DNA of 64,000 nt, taken from NCBI RefSeq assembly GCF_015529805.1, contig NZ_CP064654.1, forward strand, positions 1,240,001 to 1,304,000, read 5' to 3'. A program made the translations under genes and the position numbers. This document shows positions 15,889 through 24,037 of this stretch, in pieces. The stretch comes from Qipengyuania soli (GTDB lineage Bacteria > Pseudomonadota > Alphaproteobacteria > Sphingomonadales > Sphingomonadaceae). Within the stretch, counting starts at the first letter, position 1; each line of letters opens with the position of its first letter. The notes under the pieces were generated by a model. That model did not search any database. It had not been told where the DNA came from and saw only the letters and a list, made by a program, of their open reading frames with translations.

Positions 15889-16929
15889 CTATTCCCCGTA
15901 TCCGTAGTAGCTGCCGAACTTGCGGCCGCTGGGATTGAAGGTCGCATCATTGAGCAGCAACTTGATGTCGGGGCACGCGGACAGGAGGTCGATCGCGTCC
16001 TCGAGCGCCGCCTGTCCGGTCATATCCGCGCGGGCGACGAGCAGCGCCTGGCCGACATGCTTGGCCAGTTCCGCGGCGGGTGTCGCAGCCAGTGCCGGAG
16101 GGCTGTCGAACACGATGATGCGGTTGGGCGCACCACGGGTAAGGCGGTTGAGCACCTCCCAGGTGCGCTCACTGGCGAGGTACTCGCTGTCGCGACCCGT
16201 GCGCTCGCCTGCCGGAAGTACGAAAAGCCCACCGATGTCGGTTCCGACGACGCAGTCCTCGACGTGCTGCGAGGGGTCGGCGAGAACATCCATGAAGCCC
16301 TTGCCCGCTTCCAGCCCGAGCTTGTTCATGATCGACGGCTTGCCGAAGTCTGCGTCGATCAGCAGCACTTCCATGTCGCGCTCACCCGCAAGCGCGATGG
16401 CGAGGTTGAGCGCGCAGAAGGTCTTGCCCTCGTTGGGATGCGGCGAGCAGACGAGCACGCGGCGCGACTGGGCCGTGCCTTCCGCCTTGGCTGCGGCAAG
16501 CACTTGGCGCTTGATGATGCGAAATTCCTCGAGCAGTGTCGAAGAGCCGCCGTCCGGGTCGATCAACCCCTGCTCTCGCAGGAGCGAACGGACGACCTCG
16601 CGCTTCTCGCCCTTGAAGCGAACCAATGGCTCGAGGGCGGGAGCAGGACTTGCGGCAGCCTCTGCTGGCGCAGTCGGCGCGGCCTGCGCTTCCGCAGGCG
16701 CACCGATGTAATCCGACGCACGACGCTTCGGCTGCTCGGGAGCAGCCTCTTCCTTGCGCCGTTGCGGGGCGAACTTCTTGGCCTTGTCGCTCTCCAGCTT
16801 CGAAGGCACGGGTGCGGAGGCGAGCCGGTCGAGGCCGAACGCACCGCTCGCGCGCTCGAACAGCGAACCGCCATCGCGCTTCTTGCTGCCCTCGGGCGGC
16901 GTGATCTTGGTGGGCTTGTTCACGGACAC
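15889..16929 (-). CDS. XrtA-associated tyrosine autokinase (BY-kinase)
   Basis: A 346-residue cytoplasmic bacterial tyrosine kinase. After a charged, Ala/Pro-rich N-terminal tail of about 125 residues come the Walker A motif CSPHPNEGKTFCALN, Walker A' VLLIDADFGKPS and Walker B IIVFDSPPAL. The protein ends in a tyrosine cluster (FGSYYGYGE), the autophosphorylation tail of BY-kinases. It should partner with the Wzz-like protein encoded just upstream (nine-base gap) to control EPS chain length through phosphorylation cycles. Confidence 0.9.
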   Translation of the reverse strand: MSVNKPTKITPPEGSKKRDGGSLFERASGAFGLDRLASAPVPSKLESDKAKKFAPQRRKEEAAPEQPKRRASDYIGAPAEAQAAPTAPAEAAASPAPALEPLVRFKGEKREVVRSLLREQGLIDPDGGSSTLLEEFRIIKRQVLAAAKAEGTAQSRRVLVCSPHPNEGKTFCALNLAIALAGERDMEVLLIDADFGKPSIMNKLGLEAGKGFMDVLADPSQHVEDCVVGTDIGGLFVLPAGERTGRDSEYLASERTWEVLNRLTRGAPNRIIVFDSPPALAATPAAELAKHVGQALLVARADMTGQAALEDAIDLLSACPDIKLLLNDATFNPSGRKFGSYYGYGE

Positions 16930-16938
16930 CGTTCCCCC

Positions 16939-18459
16939 TCAGGCCACCGAGCCGACCTGGATGATTTCGACCACCAGCAGCAGGAAGCAGACCGCGGCCA
17001 GTGCTCCGCTGGCAGCGAAGAATTTCTTGAGCTGCGCCCTTTCAACGCTGCGCGCTTCGCTGGTCATCGAACGCGACACCGTGCCGATGACCGGCAGGTC
17101 TAGCACCCGCTCCAGCTTCTCGGCCGTGGTGAAGCTTGACCGGAGCAGGCCCATCGCAAAGGCCGCACCGCAGCCCGCGGCGATACCGGCAATAAGCACA
17201 CCGATCAGCAGCAGGGGACGGTTGGGTGCAGCGGGCTTGCGCGGCGCCGTGGGCGGATCGATCACTTCGAACTGGAAGGCGCTGCGCTCGGTTTCCACCT
17301 GGCCACGCAAGCGCATTTCCTCGCGGTTCTTGAGAAGCTCGTCGTATTTTTCCTTGAGCACCTCGTAATCGCGGCTGATGCGGTTGGCCTCGGCCGCCAC
17401 GGCAGGCTCATCCGCCTGCGAAGCGATCAGGCCAGAGATGTCCGCCTGCAGCGCAGCCTTGCGAGCCTGAAGAGCCTGCACGTTCGCCTGTCGCTCCGCC
17501 TTGATCGAGACAAGCGAGGTATAAGCCGGATTGGGCGAACCGCCGGCACCTGCGGGTTCACCGGCAGCCTGCTCGCGCAGCGCCTCGACCTGGCGCTTCT
17601 GCGCCTGCACGTCGGGATGGCTGTCGGTCAGGCCGCGTGCGCGCATGGCCGAAAGCTGCGACTGCGCCTGCGCCAATGCCCCGCGCGCACCGCCGCTCTC
17701 GCCGGGCATGGTAATCGAGCGCGGAGTGCTGGAAAGCTGGCCATTGATGGCGGCCAGGGCGCTCTGGGCGGCAGCGATATCGGCATCGACGCCGCGCATC
17801 TCGTCGCGCATCGAGTTGATCCGCGAGGAAACCGTGGTGGTCCCGCCGATCAGGTCGGGATGCTGTGCCTCGAAACCAAGGCGGCGCTGCTCGGCGGCTT
17901 CAAGCTCCTTCTTCCGGTCGTCGAGTTGCTGGTCGAGGAAGACGATCGTGTCGGCGACCTGTCCGCGGTTGCCGGCAACGTTCTCCTCGCGAAAGATGTC
18001 GATCAGCTTCTGGACCACGTCCTGCGCCAGCGCTGCGTTCTCGGCATCGCTGAAGCTGGAATCACCGATGGTGGCGGTCAGTTCGAAGAGATTGTCCTGC
18101 GAGTTCTTGACCACGACCTTCTCGGTCAGATTATCGACCGCGCGCTGCATTTCGCGCTGCGTTTCGACCTTTTCGCCGAGACGGGTCTGGCGAATGACCT
18201 TTTCGAGGTTGACCGCACTGGTCAGCGTCTGGCGCACCTTGGTGATCGCCTGTTGTCCTTCGCCCGAAATATCGAGCTGCTTCGACAGCACGTCGTCAAG
18301 CTCGACATAGATGCGCGCACGGCTCTCGTAGCTGTTGGGGATCAGGGCGACGAGCAGCCAGCCCAGGACGCAAACGCCCCAGGCCACGGCCAGCGCCAGC
18401 CACCGCCGGTTCCAAACCGTGTGCAGCGCGCTGCGTATCTCGTCGAAGACTTCCTGCAT
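16939..18459 (-). CDS. XrtA-system polysaccharide chain-length determinant (Wzz-like)
   Basis: A 506-residue inner-membrane protein with an N-terminal helix (about residues 20-38), a long periplasmic coiled-coil region rich in Gln, Glu and Ala (about 150-380), and a second helix near 425-445 preceded by the Pro-rich motif PPTAPRKPAAPNRP typical of Wzz/GumC proteins. A further hydrophobic C-terminal helix follows. It sets the length of the exported polysaccharide and acts as co-polymerase with the tyrosine kinase encoded next to it. It is 15 bases downstream of the export lipoprotein gene. Confidence 0.9.
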   Translation of the reverse strand: MQEVFDEIRSALHTVWNRRWLALAVAWGVCVLGWLLVALIPNSYESRARIYVELDDVLSKQLDISGEGQQAITKVRQTLTSAVNLEKVIRQTRLGEKVETQREMQRAVDNLTEKVVVKNSQDNLFELTATIGDSSFSDAENAALAQDVVQKLIDIFREENVAGNRGQVADTIVFLDQQLDDRKKELEAAEQRRLGFEAQHPDLIGGTTTVSSRINSMRDEMRGVDADIAAAQSALAAINGQLSSTPRSITMPGESGGARGALAQAQSQLSAMRARGLTDSHPDVQAQKRQVEALREQAAGEPAGAGGSPNPAYTSLVSIKAERQANVQALQARKAALQADISGLIASQADEPAVAAEANRISRDYEVLKEKYDELLKNREEMRLRGQVETERSAFQFEVIDPPTAPRKPAAPNRPLLLIGVLIAGIAAGCGAAFAMGLLRSSFTTAEKLERVLDLPVIGTVSRSMTSEARSVERAQLKKFFAASGALAAVCFLLLVVEIIQVGSVA

Positions 18460-18474
18460 GCCCCCGCAGACCCC

Positions 18475-19116
18475 TTAGAAGGTGCTTTCGGGGATGATGA
18501 TCACATCCCCAGGCTGCAACATCACGTTCGCCTTGCTGTCGCCGCGCTTCAGCAGGTCGGTCAGGCGCAGGGCATATTCCTGCTGCTTGCCTGCCTGCTT
18601 GTCGAAGCGGATCAGCTTGGCACGGTTGCCCGCTGCGAATTCCGACAGGCCGCCAACCGCGATCATCGCATCGAGCACGGTCATGTTCGCGCGATAGGGC
18701 AGCGATGCAGGCTGTTCCGTCGCACCGACGATGCGAACCTGCTGGCTGAAGGTACCGGCGAATTCGTTGACGATGACCGAGACCAGCGGATCCTCGATAT
18801 ACTGGCTCAGCTGGAGGCGGATGTCCTCTTCCAGCATCGACGGCGTCTTGCCGACGGCGGGCATATCCTTGACCAGCGGGATGGTGATGCGGCCATCGGG
18901 GCGCACCTGGATCTTCTCCGCGCCCAGTTCGGGATTGCGCCAGACATGGATCGTCAGCTCGTCGAGCGGGCCGATCACATAGTCCTCGCCCGGACCTTCC
19001 TGCAGCGCGACGAAGGTCGCGGGCGGCAGCTCCGGCCCGCCTGCCGTGCATCCGCCGAGGGCCAGCGAGGCCACGGCGCACCCGGCAAGGAGGGAGGCGG
19101 TACGATCAAGACGCAT
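18475..19116 (-). CDS. XrtA-system exopolysaccharide export lipoprotein (Wza-like)
   Basis: A 213-residue outer-membrane lipoprotein precursor with lipobox LALGGC. The poly-saccharide export domain starts YVIGPLDELTIHVWRNP and continues with VRPDGRITIPLV; a SLBB-type second domain follows (VRIVGATEQPASLPYRANMT). I place the start at 19116, because GGGGA lies eight bases upstream; an ATG at 19134 has no such site. It forms the export pore with the Wzz-like and barrel proteins. It is the first gene of the ten-gene leftward operon ending at 6947. Confidence 0.88.
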   Translation of the reverse strand: MRLDRTASLLAGCAVASLALGGCTAGGPELPPATFVALQEGPGEDYVIGPLDELTIHVWRNPELGAEKIQVRPDGRITIPLVKDMPAVGKTPSMLEEDIRLQLSQYIEDPLVSVIVNEFAGTFSQQVRIVGATEQPASLPYRANMTVLDAMIAVGGLSEFAAGNRAKLIRFDKQAGKQQEYALRLTDLLKRGDSKANVMLQPGDVIIIPESTF

Positions 19117-19278
19117 ATTCGGTATCCCCGTCATTCGTGCAGGGCAGCAGGGGACACCGATGGCGCCCCGTCGTCCCTGTTTGGGGCGATACTTGCCTGC
19201 GAAAGGTGAACATACCGTTATCCATCGACCCCAAACCCGCCGGATTTCTGCGGGTTTAGCGCATTTTTGGCGGGTGTC
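19117..19278. promoter_or_regulatory. Leader region of the EPS export operon, with inverted repeat
   Basis: This 162-base gap separates the PLP decarboxylase stop from the export lipoprotein start, both leftward, and likely holds the promoter of the ten-gene operon. A perfect 8-bp inverted repeat (AAACCCGC at 19233-19240, GCGGGTTT at 19250-19257) with a 9-base loop could be a hairpin or an operator. On the minus strand it is not followed by a T run, so a classical terminator is doubtful. I found no convincing sigma-70 or sigma-54 boxes. Confidence 0.4.
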
Positions 19279-20505
19279 TCAAATCAGGACTTCGGCTGCC
19301 GGTCCCTGTCCGAGGAAGGCGCTGGGCGACGCGCTCGCGCCATAGGCACCGGCGCAGAACACCGCCACGAGGTCGCCGATCTCCGCTCGCGACAGGTGCG
19401 CCTTGTCGGCGAGGCGGTCAAGCGGAGTGCAAAGGCACCCGACGACATTGGCCTCTTCCACCGGCTCGGCATCGAAACGGGTGGCGATGGCAACCGGATA
19501 ATTGCGGCGCACAACTGTCCCGAAATTGCCCGAGGCCGCGAGCTGATGGTGGAGGCCCCCGTCCGTGACGAGGTAGGTTTCGCCGTAGCTTTCCTTGCGA
19601 TCGACGATGCGGGTCAGATAGACCCCGGCCTCGCCCACGATGTAGCGGCCGAGTTCGACAAAGAGATCGGCAGCGGCCAGCGTGTCGGGCAATGCCGCGA
19701 GTTCGCGCTCCAGCGCCTCGCCTACGGCGTCGAGGTCGAGCGGCTCGTCGCCGGCGAAGTACGGAATGCCGAAACCGCCGCCCATGTTGAGCTTCGGAAG
19801 GGGGACACCTGCCTCGCTGGCGATGCGGTGGGCGCAGTCGAGAACTTTCGCCTGCATGTCGATGACCGCCTCCGCTGACAGCGCCTGGCTGCCGGTGAAG
19901 ATGTGGAGCCCGCGCCAATCGCAACCGGCATCGACGATCTCGCGGGCCAGCGCAGGAACGCGGGCCGCATCGACGCCGAAGGGCTTTGCCCCACCGCCCA
20001 TCTTCATGCCCGATCCCCTGAGCTCGAAATCCGGGTTCACCCGGATCGCAAGACGCGGCACGACACCCAGTTTCTCGCCGATAGCGAGCGCGCGGCGGGC
20101 CTCGTTCTCGCTCTCGAGGTTGAGAGTGACACCTGCAGCGATGGCCGCCTCAAGCTCGGCATCGCGCTTTCCGGGGCCGGCAAAGCTGACGCGGGTGAGG
20201 TCATATCCGATTCCCCGGACCATCTCGAGTTCACCGGCTGATGCAATGTCGAGGCCATCGACAATTTGCGACACGTGCTGAAGAACGGGCGCAAAGCTAT
20301 TGGCTTTTATCGCATAATTCAGCCGGATTCGTTCCGGGAGAGCATCGCGCAGTTTCTGTACGCGCGCTTCGATCAATTCGCGAGAATAGACGAACAACGG
20401 CGTCGAACCGGCCTCGTCGACAATCTCCGACGCCTTCCGCCCCGCTATGGCCAGTTCACCATCGATGGCGGCGTATCCTGCCGGGATGGGGCCGACCGGC
20501 TTCAT
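19279..20505 (-). CDS. PLP-dependent decarboxylase, XrtA-system-associated (TIGR03099-like)
   Basis: A 408-residue fold-type III decarboxylase related to diaminopimelate/ornithine decarboxylases. Lys67 in NYAIKANS would bind PLP. His201 and the HIFTGSQ loop, GGGFG (242-246) and VELGRYIVGEAG for phosphate binding, Cys359 with Asp363 (CLCTPLD) and Tyr388 complete the active site. The substrate may be an amino acid that is free or bound to the acyl carrier protein encoded nearby. The start overlaps the ligase stop (ATGA), so ligase and decarboxylase are coupled. Confidence 0.88.
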   Translation of the reverse strand: MKPVGPIPAGYAAIDGELAIAGRKASEIVDEAGSTPLFVYSRELIEARVQKLRDALPERIRLNYAIKANSFAPVLQHVSQIVDGLDIASAGELEMVRGIGYDLTRVSFAGPGKRDAELEAAIAAGVTLNLESENEARRALAIGEKLGVVPRLAIRVNPDFELRGSGMKMGGGAKPFGVDAARVPALAREIVDAGCDWRGLHIFTGSQALSAEAVIDMQAKVLDCAHRIASEAGVPLPKLNMGGGFGIPYFAGDEPLDLDAVGEALERELAALPDTLAAADLFVELGRYIVGEAGVYLTRIVDRKESYGETYLVTDGGLHHQLAASGNFGTVVRRNYPVAIATRFDAEPVEEANVVGCLCTPLDRLADKAHLSRAEIGDLVAVFCAGAYGASASPSAFLGQGPAAEVLI

Positions 20506-22016
20506 GCGCCGATTTCCTCGGCAATCGCGTTGCGGTCGAGCTTGCCGTTGGGATTGAGCGGGAGTTTGTCGCGCCAGTGGATCACATGCGGATGCATGAA
20601 AGTCGGGAGCTCCTTGTGCAAGGCCTTGAGCAGCTCTTCCTGTGCACCGACCGCGTTCGCAGCGGCACGGACGACGAGGTGGATGGCATCGCCCAGACGC
20701 TCGTCCTTGACGCCGAGCGCAACGGCCTCGGCGACAAGGCCCGTAGCAAGTGCCGCACTCTCGATTTCCTGCGGGCTGATCCGGTTGCCCGAGGACTTGA
20801 TCATCGCGTCGCGTCGCCCGACGAAATAGAGCAGGCCGTCGGCCTCCCGTCTGGCACGGTCGCCCGACCAGACGGCCATGCCGCCGTAGTGCGAGGCCGC
20901 CGGGGCGGGCTTGAACCGTTCCGCCGTGCGCTCGGGATCCTGCCAGTACCCCTGCGCAACCAAAGGTCCGCAGTGGACGAGTTCGCCCTCCTCGCCCGGG
21001 GCTGCAACCTCGCCGCTGTCGGCGATGACCAGGATCTCGGCGAACGGAATGGCCGTGCCCATCGAAGTCGGGTGCTCGTCCACCAGTGCGGGATCGAGGT
21101 ATGTCGAGCGAAAGGCCTCGGTCAGGCCGTACATCGGGAACAGGCGGGCATCGGGAAACAGCCGGCGCAGATCGCGCACGAGGTCGGTGGTCAGCGCCCC
21201 GCCCGAATTGGTCAATCGCCGCAGCGACGCCTTTGCTTCATCGCTCCAGTTGAGTTCGGTCAGTTGCACCCAGAGCGGCGGAACTGCGGCAAGCGTGGTG
21301 ATAGCGTGCTTCTGGCAAGCCTTGGCGACGTCGCGCGGGAAGAGATAGTCGAGCGGCACTACGCTGCCGCCAGCATACCAGGTCGAAAGGAGCTGGTTCT
21401 GGCCATAGTCGAAGCTGAGCGGCAGGACCGACAGCGTGACGTCATCGGGTCGCATGTCGAGGTAATCCGCTACCGAGACGGCACCCAGCCACATGTTCGC
21501 ATGGCTCAGCATGACGCCTTTCGGCCGCCCGGTGGAACCGCTGGTATAGAGGATTGCAGCCAAGTCGTCGGGATCGTTTGCGGAGGGCGGAAGGGGGCTG
21601 TCGAGAACGCTCGCCGCCAGCAGGGCCTCGCCTTCCTCGAACACCTCGCAATCGGCCGGCAGATCACTTTCCTCGAGGGTGGCGATCCGCGCCTTGTTGC
21701 CCATCAGCAGCACGGAGCCGCTGTCGGCGAGGATGTGGGCCGCCTGCGCCCGCTTGAGGAGCGGATTGATCGGGACATGGACCAGCCCTGCCCTCGCTGC
21801 CGCCAGCGGGAGCAGGCAGGTAAGCTCTCCCTTGGCAGCCCAGCTGGCGACCCTTGCGCCCTTCTCCGCCCTGCTTGCCAGCCACCCGGCGAGCTGCGCC
21901 ACGCGCTCGCGCAGTGCGGCGTAATCTAGGGTCCGGTCTCGCAGCACCAGCGCAGGCGCCTGTGCATCGCCGCGCTCCGCCAGTTGATCGAGCGGATGGG
22001 GCGTGTGATCAGACAT
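20502..22016 (-). CDS. AMP-forming acyl/aminoacyl ligase, XrtA-system-associated (TIGR03098-like)
   Basis: A 504-residue ANL-superfamily adenylating enzyme. Core motifs are ILYTSGSTGRPKGVMLSHANM (A3), YGLTEAFRSTYL (A5), GELVHCGPLVAQGYW, GRRDAMIKSSGNRISP (A8 hinge) and the catalytic lysine in PLNPNGKLDRN (A10). It activates a carboxylate as an adenylate and loads it on CoA or, given the nearby carrier-protein gene at 23071, on a phosphopantetheine arm. A GGAG sits five bases before the ATG. The gene is divergent from the acyltransferase gene with only 26 bases between starts. Confidence 0.9.
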   Translation of the reverse strand: MSDHTPHPLDQLAERGDAQAPALVLRDRTLDYAALRERVAQLAGWLASRAEKGARVASWAAKGELTCLLPLAAARAGLVHVPINPLLKRAQAAHILADSGSVLLMGNKARIATLEESDLPADCEVFEEGEALLAASVLDSPLPPSANDPDDLAAILYTSGSTGRPKGVMLSHANMWLGAVSVADYLDMRPDDVTLSVLPLSFDYGQNQLLSTWYAGGSVVPLDYLFPRDVAKACQKHAITTLAAVPPLWVQLTELNWSDEAKASLRRLTNSGGALTTDLVRDLRRLFPDARLFPMYGLTEAFRSTYLDPALVDEHPTSMGTAIPFAEILVIADSGEVAAPGEEGELVHCGPLVAQGYWQDPERTAERFKPAPAASHYGGMAVWSGDRARREADGLLYFVGRRDAMIKSSGNRISPQEIESAALATGLVAEAVALGVKDERLGDAIHLVVRAAANAVGAQEELLKALHKELPTFMHPHVIHWRDKLPLNPNGKLDRNAIAEEIGA

Positions 22017-22042
22017 CGGGGCTCCGCAGCAAGGATATCCGG

Positions 22043-23032
22043 GTGAGCATCGCGGTCAGCTATCACGACAAGGCCGAGAAACTGCAAGACTTCGACCGGT
22101 TTGCCACCGGTCCTTTCGACCGTTCCGAGTGGTTTTCGCTGCTTTGCGAGCATGTCGCGCAACCGCTCATCGTCATCGGCGAGGATGCCCACCGCAAGGT
22201 CGCCCTGCCCTTGTGCGAAAGCCCCGAGGGCCTGCGCAGCCTCGTCAACTGGTTCAGTTTCACCTGGCGCCCCCTGTGTCGGAACGACGAAATTGCCGAC
22301 GAAGCGGTGGCTGGCGTTGCGCGAGACCTGCGCAGCCGCACCCATTGCATCGTCCTGCAACCCGTTCCGGACGAGGACGGCAGCGCGTCGCGTACCGTCG
22401 CTGCATTTCGCAAGGCCGGGTGGGTGGTGTTCAGGGAGCAGTGCGACGAAAACCATGTGCTCCCGGTCGAAGGTCGCGATTTCGCTGGCTACTGGTCCTA
22501 TCGCCCCGGCCAGATGCGCACGACGCTCAAGCGCAAGGCGGGCAAGGTCGAGACGCAAGTCCTACGCACCTTCGACGAGGCCGCATGGCGAGACTATCGC
22601 AAGGTCTATGAAGCCAGCTGGAAGCCCGAAGAAGAGCGCGCCGACATGCTCGAAGCCTTTGCCCGCGCGGAAGGCGAATCCGGGCGCATTCGCATCGGCA
22701 TCGCCAGATCGGGGGGGGAACCGGTCGCCGCCCAGTTCTGGACCGTGGAGAATGGCACGGCCTACATCCACAAGCTGGCCCATGTCGAAGCCGCAAAGCC
22801 GCTTTCGGCCGGTACGACGCTCAGTGCGGCAATGTTCGAGCATGTCATCGATACCGACAAGGTTGACCTCGTCGACTTCGGCACGGGGACCGATGCCTAC
22901 AAGCGCGACTGGATGGAGCGTGTGCGGGCCCGCTACCGCCTGACCTGCCTCGATTGGCGCCAGCCCGCGGCCTGGCTGCCTCTGGCCAAGGCGCTGGCCC
23001 GTCGCCTTGCACGCCAATCGCCCCGCCGCTAA
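22043..23032 (+). CDS. BioF2-like GNAT acyltransferase of the XrtA locus
   Basis: A 329-residue protein with the double GNAT fold of the CelD/BcsL-type (Acetyltransf_6) family. Key segments are AAQFWTVENGTAYIHKLAHV and the C-terminal FGTGTDAYKRDWME, which close the acyl-CoA/acyl-carrier pocket. The start is GTG at 22043, with AAGGA six bases upstream; the open frame upstream is a shadow of the ligase gene. It may transfer an acyl group, perhaps from the carrier protein encoded next, onto a sugar or amine. It is the first gene of the divergent plus-strand arm. Confidence 0.82.
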   Translation: MSIAVSYHDKAEKLQDFDRFATGPFDRSEWFSLLCEHVAQPLIVIGEDAHRKVALPLCESPEGLRSLVNWFSFTWRPLCRNDEIADEAVAGVARDLRSRTHCIVLQPVPDEDGSASRTVAAFRKAGWVVFREQCDENHVLPVEGRDFAGYWSYRPGQMRTTLKRKAGKVETQVLRTFDEAAWRDYRKVYEASWKPEEERADMLEAFARAEGESGRIRIGIARSGGEPVAAQFWTVENGTAYIHKLAHVEAAKPLSAGTTLSAAMFEHVIDTDKVDLVDFGTGTDAYKRDWMERVRARYRLTCLDWRQPAAWLPLAKALARRLARQSPRR

Positions 23033-23070
23033 GGCCGTGGCCTCCTGAGCCAGGGGAATTGACGAGTTAC

Positions 23071-23349
23071 ATGACTGCCGAGACTGCCAGCACCGATACG
23101 GACACCGCCCTGCGATCCATCCTGAGCGACGTCCTGTCGCTCGACGGCGAGCAAGTGGCGGCGTTCGATAGCGACACGGGGCTGTTCGGCCATATCCCTG
23201 AGCTCGACTCGATGGCGGTCGCAACGCTCCTCACCGAGATGGAAGACCGTCTCGGCATCGTGATCGACGACGAGGACCTGGAAGCAGAAATGCTGGAGAC
23301 CTACGGCGGCCTCCTGACCTTCGCCGAGGCGAAGGTGGCCGGAGCCTGA
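23071..23349 (+). CDS. Acyl carrier protein of the XrtA locus
   Basis: A 92-residue acyl carrier protein. The phosphopantetheine attachment serine is Ser47 in PELDSMAVATLL, followed by an acidic helix III region (GIVIDDEDLEAEML) of the usual type. The ATG at 23071 is chosen over earlier in-frame codons, since those overlap the acyltransferase gene and the ACP fold begins with ALRSILSDVL. It likely carries an acyl or aminoacyl chain loaded by the ligase (20502-22016). It lies 38 bases after the acyltransferase and just before two hydrolase-like genes. Confidence 0.9.
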   Translation: MTAETASTDTDTALRSILSDVLSLDGEQVAAFDSDTGLFGHIPELDSMAVATLLTEMEDRLGIVIDDEDLEAEMLETYGGLLTFAEAKVAGA

Positions 23350-23356
23350 GAGGCAC

Positions 23357-24037
23357 GTGTACGTCAGCTGGCCCTGCCCCACACCCGTAGGCGGCAGTGG
23401 GGAAGAAATGGCACTGGCCTTCGACAAGCGCCGGGAACGGCGCGTGCTGGTGCTCGCACCGCTCTTCGAAGAGGCCAACAAGTTTCGCCATCAAATCTAT
23501 GAAACCATGAAGCTTCTCGACAAAACAGAGGTCGACAGTTTCCTCCCTGACCTGCCGGGCTGCAACGAAAGCCTCGCGCCTCACGCAGAGCAGACCCTGG
23601 CCGGGTGGCGGCAGGCCGCAAATGCCGCTGCGGGCCATTTCCGGGCGACCCATATCCTCGCCATGCGGTCCGGAGCCTGGTTCGCACCCGATGAATTGCC
23701 GGGCTGGCTGTTTGCCCCGCCCAAGCCGTCGCAGGTACTGCGCGGTCTCGTCAGGACCCATCTCGTCGCGGCCAGGGAAGCAGGCGCGAGCATGACGAGC
23801 GCCGATATCCTCGCAACCGCCCGGCAAGACGGCATTACCATCGCTGGCTGGGATCTCGGACCGGCACTTGTGCGCGAGCTCGAGGCGGAAACCTGGGAGG
23901 CCGGTGAAGGACACGAGCTTGTGGGTCAGTCCGACGTCGGCGGCACCTCGATCTGGCTGCGCTCGGAAAACGATTACGATCCGGAACAGGCCAGCGCCCT
24001 CGCCGCGATCGTCGCCGGGAAAGCGCTTTCGGAATGA
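23357..24037 (+). CDS. Hydrolase 2-like protein of the XrtA locus, nucleophile missing
   Basis: About 226 residues. The segment VLVLAPLFEEANKFRHQ matches the exosortase-associated hydrolase 2 family (TIGR03101 style), an alpha/beta-hydrolase relative. At the place of the nucleophile elbow the sequence reads LAMRSGAW, so the central residue is Arg and no Ser, Cys or Asp nucleophile is present; enzymatic hydrolysis is therefore doubtful. The start is uncertain: GTG at 23357 keeps a coherent N-terminus and a seven-base gap to the ACP gene, while ATG at 23408 has a GGGGAAGAA stretch upstream. The end overlaps hydrolase 1 (ATGA). Confidence 0.75.
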   Translation: MYVSWPCPTPVGGSGEEMALAFDKRRERRVLVLAPLFEEANKFRHQIYETMKLLDKTEVDSFLPDLPGCNESLAPHAEQTLAGWRQAANAAAGHFRATHILAMRSGAWFAPDELPGWLFAPPKPSQVLRGLVRTHLVAAREAGASMTSADILATARQDGITIAGWDLGPALVRELEAETWEAGEGHELVGQSDVGGTSIWLRSENDYDPEQASALAAIVAGKALSE

